A stretch of DNA of 38,087 nt. Origin: Sphingomonadales bacterium (GTDB lineage Bacteria > Pseudomonadota > Alphaproteobacteria > Sphingomonadales > Sphingomonadaceae). The translations under genes were made by a program, and so were the position numbers. The notes below the pieces were generated by a model. The model had not been told where the DNA came from. It made no database searches and worked only from the letters and a program-made list of their open reading frames with translations. Every line of letters starts with the position of its first letter. Position 1 is the stretch's first letter. The DNA lies in assembly GCA_025356275.1 (NCBI GenBank), contig JANXUK010000090.1:1-38087 (forward strand). The letters are read 5' to 3'. Shown piece after piece: positions 18,508-25,421 of the stretch.

Positions 18508-19175
18508 CACCACTCTCCCCGGTAATCGTAATTGGCCGATACCATCGCGGCAAGGTTGGTCGGTGCGCCAATCGGCTCTATCGTATGCCGGCCGGGCTGC
18601 TGAGTGCCCGGCTTCGGGGTCTTGCCCTTGGCCAGCGCGTCCAGCACCGCGTCCAGACGCTCGGGCGTCAGGTCCTCGTAATTGTCGTCGTTGATCTGCA
18701 CCATCGGGGCGCTGGCGCAATTGCCCATGCATTCGACCTCGGTCAGGGTCCACAGCCCGTCGGCGCTGACCCCGCCCTTGGCCATGCCGCGCGCCTTGCA
18801 GGCGGCCATGATGTCGTCGCTGCCGCGCAGCATGCAGGGCGTGGTGCCGCAGACCTGCACATGAAAGCGCCCCACCGGCACCAGATTGTACATCGTGTAG
18901 AAACTGGCCACTTCGACCACGCGGATGGCCGGCATGTCCAGTTCGCGCGCGACGAATTCCATCACCGGGATCGGCAGCCAGCCCTGGGTATTGGTGTCCG
19001 CACCAACCTGACGCTGCGCCAGGTCGAGCAGCGGCATCACCGCGCTACGCTGACGCCCGGGCGGATAGCGCGCGATGATCGCCCTAGCCATCTTGGCATT
19101 GGGCTTGGTCCACGCGAACATGCCCCAGCGTGCGCGCAATTCGGGGGTGTCGGGGGCGAGGTGACGGTCAGCCAT
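18507..19175 (-). CDS. nuoE: NADH-quinone oxidoreductase subunit E
   Basis: A 222-residue thioredoxin-like [2Fe-2S] subunit (cluster N1a) of the NADH dehydrogenase arm. The four ligands lie in 'VCGTTPCML' and 'ECMGNCASAP'. 'VASFYTMYNLVPVGRFHVQV' is the conserved segment before the first cysteines. The C-terminal 40 residues are a low-complexity extension. ATG 19175 (MADRHLAPDTPE) shares a base with the preceding stop (TAATG). Confidence 0.96.
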   Translation of the reverse strand: MADRHLAPDTPELRARWGMFAWTKPNAKMARAIIARYPPGRQRSAVMPLLDLAQRQVGADTNTQGWLPIPVMEFVARELDMPAIRVVEVASFYTMYNLVPVGRFHVQVCGTTPCMLRGSDDIMAACKARGMAKGGVSADGLWTLTEVECMGNCASAPMVQINDDNYEDLTPERLDAVLDALAKGKTPKPGTQQPGRHTIEPIGAPTNLAAMVSANYDYRGEW

Positions 19176-19510
19176 TAACGGATAAACTCCACGCGAGAGC
19201 ACAAATCGCCCTCGAAGCTGTAGATCGACATCACCTCGAACGGCGCCGCGGCGGCGGAGCGTGCGACCCGCTCATGCAGCACGGCATAGCCGCCCAACTG
19301 ATATCCGATAAGGATTTCGGCGCGGTTTTCGGGGAACTCGGCAAACATCGCCTTGAGCCCGACGCGCGTGCCCTCACGCCCCTCGCGGACCACGGCGCCG
19401 CGATACGTAGCCTCGCAGGCATGCTCGGTCATCAGCGCGACATAGGCGTCGGCGTCCTGCGCGTTGTAGGCCGTAAGCATGGCTTCTGCGATGCCGAGTT
19501 TGTCCGACAC
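19175..19510 (-). CDS. SnoaL / NTF2-like fold protein within the nuo operon
   Basis: A 111-residue single-domain protein of the NTF2-like (SnoaL) superfamily type. It has an N-terminal helix 'AEAMLTAYNAQDADAYVALMTEHA', quoted here by its core 'AYNAQDADAYVALM', then a curved sheet ending 'EVMSIYSFEGDLCSRVEFIR', which is the typical terminal strand pair. Such proteins bind small molecules or act as scaffolds; the ligand cannot be read from sequence. The GTG start at 19510 shares a base with the preceding stop (TAGTG), and its TAA shares a base with the nuoE ATG. GC is near that of the nuo genes. Confidence 0.7.
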   Translation of the reverse strand: MSDKLGIAEAMLTAYNAQDADAYVALMTEHACEATYRGAVVREGREGTRVGLKAMFAEFPENRAEILIGYQLGGYAVLHERVARSAAAAPFEVMSIYSFEGDLCSRVEFIR

Positions 19511-19977
19511 TATCCTCGACCTCCACCCCTAATGGCGGCATACGCATCTGCCGCTTCTTGCGCCGCAGCTAGTGCAGCAACGTCCTTTTTGACGATCGTC
19601 TTCCCGATTGGCGCAATGGCCAATCCTGCCAGCTTAAAGTGCTGAATTCCGAAGGGGATGCCAATGATGGTGCAAAAGTTCACTACACCTAAAGCCACAT
19701 GAAGAAGGGCCAGCCAAGCGCCAGCTAGCACAAACCAGATGATGTTTCCCACCAATCCCCAAACGCCCGTTCCTACATCTTCTTGGCCAGTGAGAATTCG
19801 CCGGCTGATCGCCTCTCTACCAAAGGGATGGAATGTCATCTCGGCCATGACAAAACATGCCTTGGCCCAAGGAAGTCCCACAATTGTTATTGCGGCAATC
19901 ACACCAACAAAGCACCATACAAGACCAACCCAAAGGCCGTTCAGGATGAACCACAAAAAATTTGCGCCAGTCCTCAT
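19510..19977 (-). CDS. YccF-like (DUF307) inner-membrane protein within the nuo operon
   Basis: A 155-residue membrane protein with two repeated units, each having hydrophobic helices followed by a conserved amphipathic part: 'ITIVGLPWAKACFVMAEMTFHPFG' (core 'GLPWAKACF', 'HPFG') and 'CTIIGIPFGIQHFKLAGLAIAPIG' (core 'IGIPFGIQHFKLAG', 'PIGK'). This duplicated pattern is the YccF domain. The function is unknown in general. The ATG at 19977 is chosen because upstream sequence runs into nuoD in another frame; 58 bases separate it from the nuoD stop. A hand count gives about 51% GC over 19621-19920, well below nuoD and nuoE, suggesting later arrival. Confidence 0.8.
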   Translation of the reverse strand: MRTGANFLWFILNGLWVGLVWCFVGVIAAITIVGLPWAKACFVMAEMTFHPFGREAISRRILTGQEDVGTGVWGLVGNIIWFVLAGAWLALLHVALGVVNFCTIIGIPFGIQHFKLAGLAIAPIGKTIVKKDVAALAAAQEAADAYAAIRGGGRG

Positions 19978-20035
19978 GCTATGCCCCAGATGCCTGGCGG
20001 GTTCGCACACTTGCCGGCCATGATGATATGAAATT

Positions 20036-21247
20036 TCACCGATCACACTCCCCAAACACCACGTCGATGGCGCCCAGAATGGCGGTGGCATCGGGCAGCA
20101 TATGCCCCTTGCACATGAAATCCATCGCCTGCAGGTGGCTGAAAGCGGTGGGCCTGATCTTGCACCGATAGGGCTTGTTCGACCCGTCGCTGACCAGATA
20201 GACGCCGAATTCGCCCTTGGGGCTTTCGGTGGCGACATAGACCTCGCCCGCCGGCACATGAAACCCTTCGGTGTAGAGCTTAAAGTGGTGGATCAGGCTT
20301 TCCATCGAGCTTTTCATCTCGCCCCGGCTGGGCGGGACCACCTTGCGGTCGTCGCTGGCCACAGGGCCGCCGGGCATGTCGCGCAGGCACTGCTTCATGA
20401 TCCGCGCCGACTGCCGCACCTCCTCGACCCGCACCATAAAGCGGTCGTAGCAATCGCTGCGCGTGCCCACCGGGATCTCGAAATCCATCTTGGCATAGGC
20501 GTCATACGGCTGGCTCTTGCGCAGATCCCACGCCACGCCGGCGGCGCGGATCATCGGGCCGGAAAAGCCCCAGCGCACCGCATCCTCCTTGGAAACCAGC
20601 GCGATATCCACATTGCGCTGCTTGAAGATGCGGTTATCCACCACCAGGCTCATCGCGTCATCGAACAAGCGCGGCAGCCGCGTGTCGAGCCAGTCGGCAA
20701 TATCGGTCAGCAGTTTCAGCGGCACATCCTGATGCACGCCGCCGGGTCGGAACCACGCCATATGCATCCGGGCCCCGGCCGCGCGCTCAAAGAAATTGAG
20801 GCAATCTTCGCGGATTTCGAACAGCCACAGATTGGGCGTCATCGCGCCAACGTCCATCACATGGCTGCCCATATTGAGCATGTGGTTGCAGATGCGCGTC
20901 AGCTCGGCGAACAGCACGCGCAGGTATTGCGCCCGATCCGGCACCGCGATGTTGAGCAGTTTCTCGATGGCCAGCACATAGGAATGCTCCATCGCCAGCG
21001 GCGAGCAATAGTCCAGCCGATCGAAATAGGGCAGCGCCTGCAAATACGTCTTGTGCTCGATGAGCTTTTCGGTGCCGCGGTGCAGCAGGCCGATATGCGG
21101 GTCGATCCGCTCGATAATCTCGCCGTCAAGCTCCATCACCATGCGCAGCACGCCATGCGCGGCGGGGTGCTGGGGCCCGAAATTGATCGTGTAGTTGGAG
21201 ATAATTTCGTCGCCGGTGGTGGGCGAGGATTGCGGTTGAAGGCTCAT
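20036..21247 (-). CDS. nuoD: NADH-quinone oxidoreductase subunit D
   Basis: A 403-residue peripheral-arm subunit lining the quinone pocket (49-kDa homologue, related to [NiFe] hydrogenase large subunits but without metal ligands). '[22 protein letters not shown]' (core '[12 protein letters not shown]') and '[16 protein letters not shown]' are the signatures, and the protein ends 'DVVFGECDR', the usual NuoD terminus. ATG 21247 overlaps the nuoC stop as ATGA. NuoC and NuoD are separate, unlike the E. coli fusion. Confidence 0.97.
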   Translation of the reverse strand: MSLQPQSSPTTGDEIISNYTINFGPQHPAAHGVLRMVMELDGEIIERIDPHIGLLHRGTEKLIEHKTYLQALPYFDRLDYCSPLAMEHSYVLAIEKLLNIAVPDRAQYLRVLFAELTRICNHMLNMGSHVMDVGAMTPNLWLFEIREDCLNFFERAAGARMHMAWFRPGGVHQDVPLKLLTDIADWLDTRLPRLFDDAMSLVVDNRIFKQRNVDIALVSKEDAVRWGFSGPMIRAAGVAWDLRKSQPYDAYAKMDFEIPVGTRSDCYDRFMVRVEEVRQSARIMKQCLRDMPGGPVASDDRKVVPPSRGEMKSSMESLIHHFKLYTEGFHVPAGEVYVATESPKGEFGVYLVSDGSNKPYRCKIRPTAFSHLQAMDFMCKGHMLPDATAILGAIDVVFGECDR

Positions 21248-22050
21248 GCGCCGGCTCCCCCGGTGGGTTTGGACGGCTTGGCGGCCACGGTGTTGGCCGG
21301 CTCGCCAGCGCCGGTTTGCGCCGGGCTTTCGGTGTGCTTGGGCGTGGTGACATTGGGCGCGACCGGCGGTGCGGCGGGCGGGCTTGCGGTGGCGGGGGTC
21401 GGCGCGCCGGGGGCCTCGCCTTGCGCCTTTTCGTCACCGGGCAGCACGTATTGCGCGCCCTCCCACGGGCTCATAAAATCGAACTGCCTGAGGTCCTGCG
21501 CCAGCTGCACCGGCTCATAGACAACGCGCTTGTCCTCCTCGGAATAGCGCAATTCCTGATAGCCGGTCAGCGGGAAATCCTTGCGGAACGGGTGCCCCTC
21601 AAACCCGTAATCGGTAAGGATGCGGCGCAGGTCGGTGTTGCCGTCGAAGACCACGCCGAACATGTCATACACCTCACGCTCCAGCCAGCCGGCGACCGGC
21701 CATAGATGCGTGACGGTGGGGACCGGCGTGTTCTCGGCGGCGTTGACCTTGACCATGATGCGATGGTTTTTGGTCAGGCTGAGCAGCATGTAGACCACCT
21801 CGAAGCGCCCAACCCCGTCGTTGGTGCCCCGGTCGGGGTAATCGGCGCCAGCGATTTCCATCAATTGCTGGTATTCGCAGGTGTCGCGCAGGGTGGTGAG
21901 CGCCTCGGCGATGCTGCCGCGCGCGACGGTAAGGATCACCTCGCCATGGTTCTCGCTGGCGGAAATCAGGCAGGCGCCCAGTGCGGCGGTAAGCGCTGCG
22001 GTCACGCCCTCGTTGCTGGCGAATTTCGGGGCGGGGTGAATGGATGTCAT
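21244..22050 (-). CDS. nuoC: NADH-quinone oxidoreductase subunit C with proline/alanine-rich tail
   Basis: A 268-residue subunit (30-kDa homologue). The conserved core includes '[21 protein letters not shown]', quoted by the parts 'YPDR' and '[10 protein letters not shown]', then '[19 protein letters not shown]' and '[20 protein letters not shown]'. The last 65 or so residues, after 'LPGDEKAQG', are a disordered tail of alanine, proline and threonine not found in most NuoC proteins. The start is ATG 22050 ([10 protein letters not shown]), overlapping the preceding small gene's stop as ATGA. Confidence 0.96.
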   Translation of the reverse strand: MTSIHPAPKFASNEGVTAALTAALGACLISASENHGEVILTVARGSIAEALTTLRDTCEYQQLMEIAGADYPDRGTNDGVGRFEVVYMLLSLTKNHRIMVKVNAAENTPVPTVTHLWPVAGWLEREVYDMFGVVFDGNTDLRRILTDYGFEGHPFRKDFPLTGYQELRYSEEDKRVVYEPVQLAQDLRQFDFMSPWEGAQYVLPGDEKAQGEAPGAPTPATASPPAAPPVAPNVTTPKHTESPAQTGAGEPANTVAAKPSKPTGGAGA

Positions 22051-22277
22051 ATTTGGTAAGCCTTGGGACGCAGGGCAGTCCACACGGCGGCCGCCAACCC
22101 GCCGATCAGCGCCATGCCAAGCACGCTGGCGGCGACCCACGCGATCAGGAGCCCAAACTCGGGCAATGCAGCAATCAGTTCGGCGCGATGACGATACAGC
22201 CTGGGCGCGCTGGCCACCAATGGCAAAAGCGCGGGAAACGCCGTCGCCAAGGCATAGCGCCGCTTGACCGGGCTCAC
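22047..22277 (-). CDS. Small membrane protein between nuoB and nuoC
   Basis: A 76-residue protein with a basic start ('[18 protein letters not shown]') and two hydrophobic segments, about residues 8-22 and 44-67 ('[20 protein letters not shown]'). It is predicted to be an inner-membrane protein. No family recognised. Its GTG start (22277) overlaps the nuoB stop as GTGA and its TGA overlaps the nuoC start as ATGA, the same coupling used throughout the operon. GC resembles the nuo genes. A longer frame reaching 22526 lies inside nuoB and is rejected. Confidence 0.55.
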   Translation of the reverse strand: MSPVKRRYALATAFPALLPLVASAPRLYRHRAELIAALPEFGLLIAWVAASVLGMALIGGLAAAVWTALRPKAYQI

Positions 22278-22837
22278 CGCTCCACCGTCCCGACGCGGCG
22301 GATCTTGCGCTGCAATTGCATCACGCCATAGAGCAGCGCCTCTGCGGTGGGCGGGCAGCCGGGGACGTAAATATCCACCGGCACGATCCGGTCGCAGCCG
22401 CGCACCACGCTGTAGGAATAGTGGTAATAGCCGCCGCCGTTCGCGCAACTCCCCATCGAGATCACGTATTTCGGGTTCGACATCTGGTCGTAAACCTTGC
22501 GCAGCGCCGGGGCCATCTTGTTGCACAGGGTGCCCGCCACGATCATCACGTCGCTCTGGCGGGGGGAGGCGCGCGGGGCGGCGCCGAAGCGCTCCATATC
22601 ATAGCGCGGCATGTTGACATGGATCATCTCCACCGCGCAGCAGGCCAGGCCAAAGGTCATCCACCACAGCGACCCGGTGCGTGCCCAAGTGAACAGGTCC
22701 TCGGTGCTGGTGACCAGAAAGCCCTTGTCGCCAATCTCGGCATTGAGGTCGCTGAAGAACGCGCCATCGGGCGCCACAAGGTTGGGCACGATTGCGGCGC
22801 CGGCAGGCCCGCCCGGCATAGAAGCAATGTTGCTCAT
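22274..22837 (-). CDS. nuoB: NADH-quinone oxidoreductase subunit B
   Basis: A 187-residue subunit carrying cluster N2, the last iron-sulfur centre before quinone. The ligands are the tandem cysteines of 'GLACCAVEM', the cysteine of '[16 protein letters not shown]' and that of '[14 protein letters not shown]'. The start is ATG 22837 ([10 protein letters not shown]), overlapping the nuoA stop as ATGA; the frame continues upstream but would lie within nuoA. Length is typical for alphaproteobacteria. Confidence 0.97.
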   Translation of the reverse strand: MSNIASMPGGPAGAAIVPNLVAPDGAFFSDLNAEIGDKGFLVTSTEDLFTWARTGSLWWMTFGLACCAVEMIHVNMPRYDMERFGAAPRASPRQSDVMIVAGTLCNKMAPALRKVYDQMSNPKYVISMGSCANGGGYYHYSYSVVRGCDRIVPVDIYVPGCPPTAEALLYGVMQLQRKIRRVGTVER

Positions 22838-23208
22838 TCCCAGTCCAACGCCCCTTTCTTCCACGCATAGGCAAGGCCGACCGCGAGTTCACCGAGGAAG
22901 AGCACCATCGTCAGCCACCCGGCCCAGCCGGTCTGGCGCAGGCTGACCGCCCAGGGGAACAGGAATGCCGCCTCCAGGTCGAATACGATGAACAGGATCG
23001 CCACCAGATAGAACCGCACGTCGAACTGGCTGCGCGGGTCCTCGAAAGCGGGGAAGCCGCATTCGTACTCGCTGAGCTTCTCGGTATCGGGCTTGTGCGC
23101 GCCGGTCAGCCGCGCGACCCCCATCGGCAAGAACACGAACAGCGATGACAGACCCAATGCGACCCCCAGAAAGATCAGCACGGCAAGATATTGCGACAGA
23201 TCGACCAT
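22834..23208 (-). CDS. nuoA: NADH-quinone oxidoreductase subunit A
   Basis: A 124-residue subunit with three transmembrane helices, the first gene of the operon. '[19 protein letters not shown]' contains the conserved flexible loop with the ECG cysteine, and '[23 protein letters not shown]' (core '[14 protein letters not shown]') holds the conserved aspartate and glutamate. ATG 23208 is preceded by a weak GGGAC. The operon promoter must lie in 23209-23429, shared with the divergent thiolase; I could not pick convincing -35 and -10 boxes. Confidence 0.96.
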   Translation of the reverse strand: MVDLSQYLAVLIFLGVALGLSSLFVFLPMGVARLTGAHKPDTEKLSEYECGFPAFEDPRSQFDVRFYLVAILFIVFDLEAAFLFPWAVSLRQTGWAGWLTMVLFLGELAVGLAYAWKKGALDWE

Positions 23209-23360
23209 GAAATTGTCCCGAAAAACGGATTCGCGCGGGCCTCGAACGGCTGCTTTGCCCTAACCGCGCCGCTGCCCCCGCGCAAGTAGGGCATGCCCTG
23301 AAAATCGCCGCGTTTACCCGCAATGCGGCGCGGCGGCGGCCCGGCGGGATCGGCTAACGA

Positions 23361-23386
23361 TTGCAAATGGCGCAATGCAGCATTAT
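23361..23386. promoter_or_regulatory. TGC/GCA-rich site upstream of the thiolase, possible PhaR-type operator
   Basis: The sequence holds TTGCAAATGGCGCAA followed by TGCAGCATTA, about 45 bases before the thiolase start. Spaced TGC and GCA words resemble sites bound by PhaR, the polyhydroxyalkanoate regulator of alphaproteobacteria. The thiolase could feed that pathway. This is a resemblance only; no other pha genes are in the window. Confidence 0.2.
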
Positions 23387-23429
23387 GTCGGGCGCGCAAT
23401 ATTCCTGTCAGCCCGAAAGGCGCCCTGCC

Positions 23430-24623
23430 ATGACCCAATTCTCCGCCGCCGATCCGGTCGTCGTCCTGTCTTATGCGCGCACACCGATGGGGGGCCTGCA
23501 AGGCGCTCTGGCCGATGTCGGTGCGACCGAGTTGGGCGCGGTAGCGGTGAAGGCCGCGGTGGAGCGTGCGGGCGTCGATGGCGCGGACATCGCGCGCATC
23601 TATATGGGTTGCGTGCTGCCGGCCGGGCTGGGCCAGGCGCCGGCGCGTCAGGCCGCCATCAAGGCCGGGCTGCCCGCTTCGGTGCAGGCCACCACGGTGA
23701 ACAAGGTGTGCGGATCGGGCATGCAGACGGTGATCATGGGCGCCGAGGCGCTGGCCTCCGGCAGCATCGACATGGTGATCGCGGGCGGCATGGAAAGCAT
23801 GACCAATGCGCCCTATCTGCTCAAAAAGCACCGCGCCGGCGCGCGCGCCGGGCATGACACCGCCTATGACCACATGTTCCTCGACGGGTTGGAAGACGCG
23901 TATGAGGGCGGCTCGATGGGTTCCTTCGCGCAGAAAACCGCCAATGATTACCAGCTGACCCGCGAGGCGCAGGACGCCTATACGATCGAATCGCTGACCC
24001 GCGCCAAGGCGGCGATCGCCGGCGGCGGCTTTGCCAGCGAAGTGGTGCCGGTCACCGTCAAGACCCGCGCCGGCGAGGTGGTGGTGGACACCGACGAGGC
24101 ACCCGGCAAAGGCCGCCCGGACAAGATCCCCGGCCTGAAACCCGCCTTTGCCAAGGATGGCACGATCACCGCCGCGTCCTCATCGTCGATCTCGGACGGC
24201 GCCGCCGCCATGGTGTTGACCCGTGCCAGCGTCGCCGCCGCCAAGGGCCTTAAGCCGGTCGCAACGCTGGTCGCGGTGGCCGCACACGCACAAGCTCCCG
24301 CCGATTTCACCACCGCGCCGGTCGGTGCGATCACCCAGGTGCTGGCCAAGGCCGGGTGGACCATCGGCGATGTCGACCTGTTCGAAATCAACGAGGCCTT
24401 CGCCTGCGTCGCGATGTTCGCGATGCATGATCTGGGCATTCCGCATGAGAAGGTAAACGTCCATGGCGGCGCCACCGCGCTGGGCCACCCGATCGGCGCC
24501 TCGGGCACGCGGATCATCACCACGCTGATCGGCGCATTGAAGCACAAGGGCCTGACCAAGGGTGTCGCCAGCCTGTGCATCGGCGGCGGCGAGGCGACCG
24601 CGATCGCGATCGAGCTGATTTAG
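23430..24623 (+). CDS. Acetyl-CoA C-acetyltransferase (thiolase)
   Basis: A 397-residue cytosolic thiolase that condenses two acetyl-CoA to acetoacetyl-CoA, or the reverse in degradation. The acyl-accepting cysteine is C94 in 'NKVCGSGMQT'. The catalytic histidine H353 is in 'VHGGATALGHPIGASG', and C383 is in 'SLCIGGGEATA'. 'NEAFACVAMF' is also conserved. The start is ATG 23430, with GAAAGG at 23415-23420 as the ribosome site; an in-frame TTG at 23361 has none. It is divergent from nuoA and followed by three palindromic elements. Biosynthetic (phaA-like) and degradative (atoB-like) roles cannot be separated from sequence. Confidence 0.95.
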   Translation: MTQFSAADPVVVLSYARTPMGGLQGALADVGATELGAVAVKAAVERAGVDGADIARIYMGCVLPAGLGQAPARQAAIKAGLPASVQATTVNKVCGSGMQTVIMGAEALASGSIDMVIAGGMESMTNAPYLLKKHRAGARAGHDTAYDHMFLDGLEDAYEGGSMGSFAQKTANDYQLTREAQDAYTIESLTRAKAAIAGGGFASEVVPVTVKTRAGEVVVDTDEAPGKGRPDKIPGLKPAFAKDGTITAASSSSISDGAAAMVLTRASVAAAKGLKPVATLVAVAAHAQAPADFTTAPVGAITQVLAKAGWTIGDVDLFEINEAFACVAMFAMHDLGIPHEKVNVHGGATALGHPIGASGTRIITTLIGALKHKGLTKGVASLCIGGGEATAIAIELI

Positions 24624-24624
24624 A

Positions 24625-24670
24625 GCATCGTGCCAAAAAGTGGGTACCGGTTTTTGGCAATAAACTATGC
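24625..24670. repeat. Nested palindromic element, copy B (AAAAAGTGGG / ACCGGTTTTT family)
   Basis: Inner arms GCC (24632-24634) and GGC (24656-24658) flank AAAAAGTGGG-TACCGGTTTTT, with outer arms GCAT (24625-24628) and ATGC (24667-24670) and a tail GAAAACAAAGACTC. Compared with copy A at 3051, the inner pair GAC/GTC has become GCC/GGC and the outer GCGTGAT/ATCACGC has become GCAT/ATGC, so paired bases changed together. It starts two bases after the thiolase stop codon. Confidence 0.8.
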
Positions 24671-24685
24671 GAAAACAAAGACTCT

Positions 24686-24723
24686 AGAGCAAGATGCGAT
24701 TCTGTTTTATGGCATCTTGCTCT
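24686..24723. repeat. 12-bp perfect inverted repeat (AGAGCAAGATGC)
   Basis: AGAGCAAGATGC (24686-24697) and its exact reverse complement (24712-24723) are separated by 14 bases. It lies directly after palindromic copy B and before the larger hairpin element at 24756. Hairpin formation at the thiolase 3' end, or a separate repeat family, are both possible; no second copy is visible in this window. Confidence 0.65.
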
Positions 24724-24755
24724 AAGGGGCATTTGTTTGATCGCCTTGCGGCGAT

Positions 24756-24848
24756 GAAGCCTGTGCCAATCCCGCGCCCCCTCCCCACCTCCCACAGATT
24801 ACATGCTGGATGGGAGGTCGGGAGGGCGCGCGGGATGGCACAGGCTTC
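24756..24848. repeat. Dispersed GTGCCATCCCGC hairpin element, copy 2
   Basis: Left arm 24756-24794 (starting GAAGCCTGTGCCAATCCCGC) and right arm 24811-24848 (ending GCGGGATGGCACAGGCTTC) pair with few mismatches around a short loop. A downstream GC-rich hairpin-like tail (24852-24882) follows. It sits between the convergent 3' ends of the thiolase and the SH3 protein gene. Confidence 0.85.
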
Positions 24849-24882
24849 GTGACAAGCCCTCTTCCGGGCTTTTCACCAAAAC

Positions 24883-25365
24883 CTAAAGCGCCCCCGCACC
24901 CCACAGCCGGTCCGCTGCCACATATCCCGCGCGATCCTCGACTTCGATGTGGCACCAGCCGGCGGTGCAATCGTCCAGCTTCACCACCACCCCAGGCGCC
25001 AGCCGCCACAGCAGCGGCGCGCTATACAGAGCATCGGCGCGCATCGGCACAGGGTCGCCTCGGGTGACGATGGCGTGGCGCTCGTGGCTGAGCAGCCGCA
25101 CCAGCATCCAGCCGCGAGAGCCCGCCTGATCCTGCACCAACCGCCAGCCCTGCATCACCCGCAGCACCTTCATCGGCAGATGCTGGCGGTGATAGACCCA
25201 GTTGATCCGGTAATCCTCGCCCGGCCCGACCCGCAGGTTGACCTCCGCCGCGCGCAGCGAGCCCCAATAGGGCACCGCCGGCTCGCTGGCGGCATAGGCG
25301 CCAACCGGGGCAGCGATCGCCATCGCCAGCCCGCACAGCAGCCGCCCGATTCTGGTAAGACTCAT
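24883..25365 (-). CDS. Exported bacterial SH3-domain protein
   Basis: A 160-residue protein with a Sec signal peptide ('LLCGLAMAIAAPVGAYA', cleavage near residue 25), then two SH3-like repeats of the DUF1058/SH3_4 type. The first is 'AEVNLRVGPGEDYRINWVYHR' (core 'VNLRVGPGEDYRI'), and 'DCTAGWCHIEVEDRAGYV' belongs to the second. Such domains bind cell-wall peptides in the periplasm. The start is ATG 25365; the frame extends to 25425 but would overlap the upstream gene and lack a signal-like beginning. Confidence 0.9.
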   Translation of the reverse strand: MSLTRIGRLLCGLAMAIAAPVGAYAASEPAVPYWGSLRAAEVNLRVGPGEDYRINWVYHRQHLPMKVLRVMQGWRLVQDQAGSRGWMLVRLLSHERHAIVTRGDPVPMRADALYSAPLLWRLAPGVVVKLDDCTAGWCHIEVEDRAGYVAADRLWGAGAL

Positions 25366-25421
25366 GGCGCATAGTCTACGCCTCGCACCCGCCTGGTTCA
25401 AGCGCGGGCGCGGCGGCGCGA

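Noticed and set aside
20102..21520. 472-residue open frame opposite nuoD and nuoC
   Set aside because: Antisense to two complete complex I genes; no recognisable protein features.
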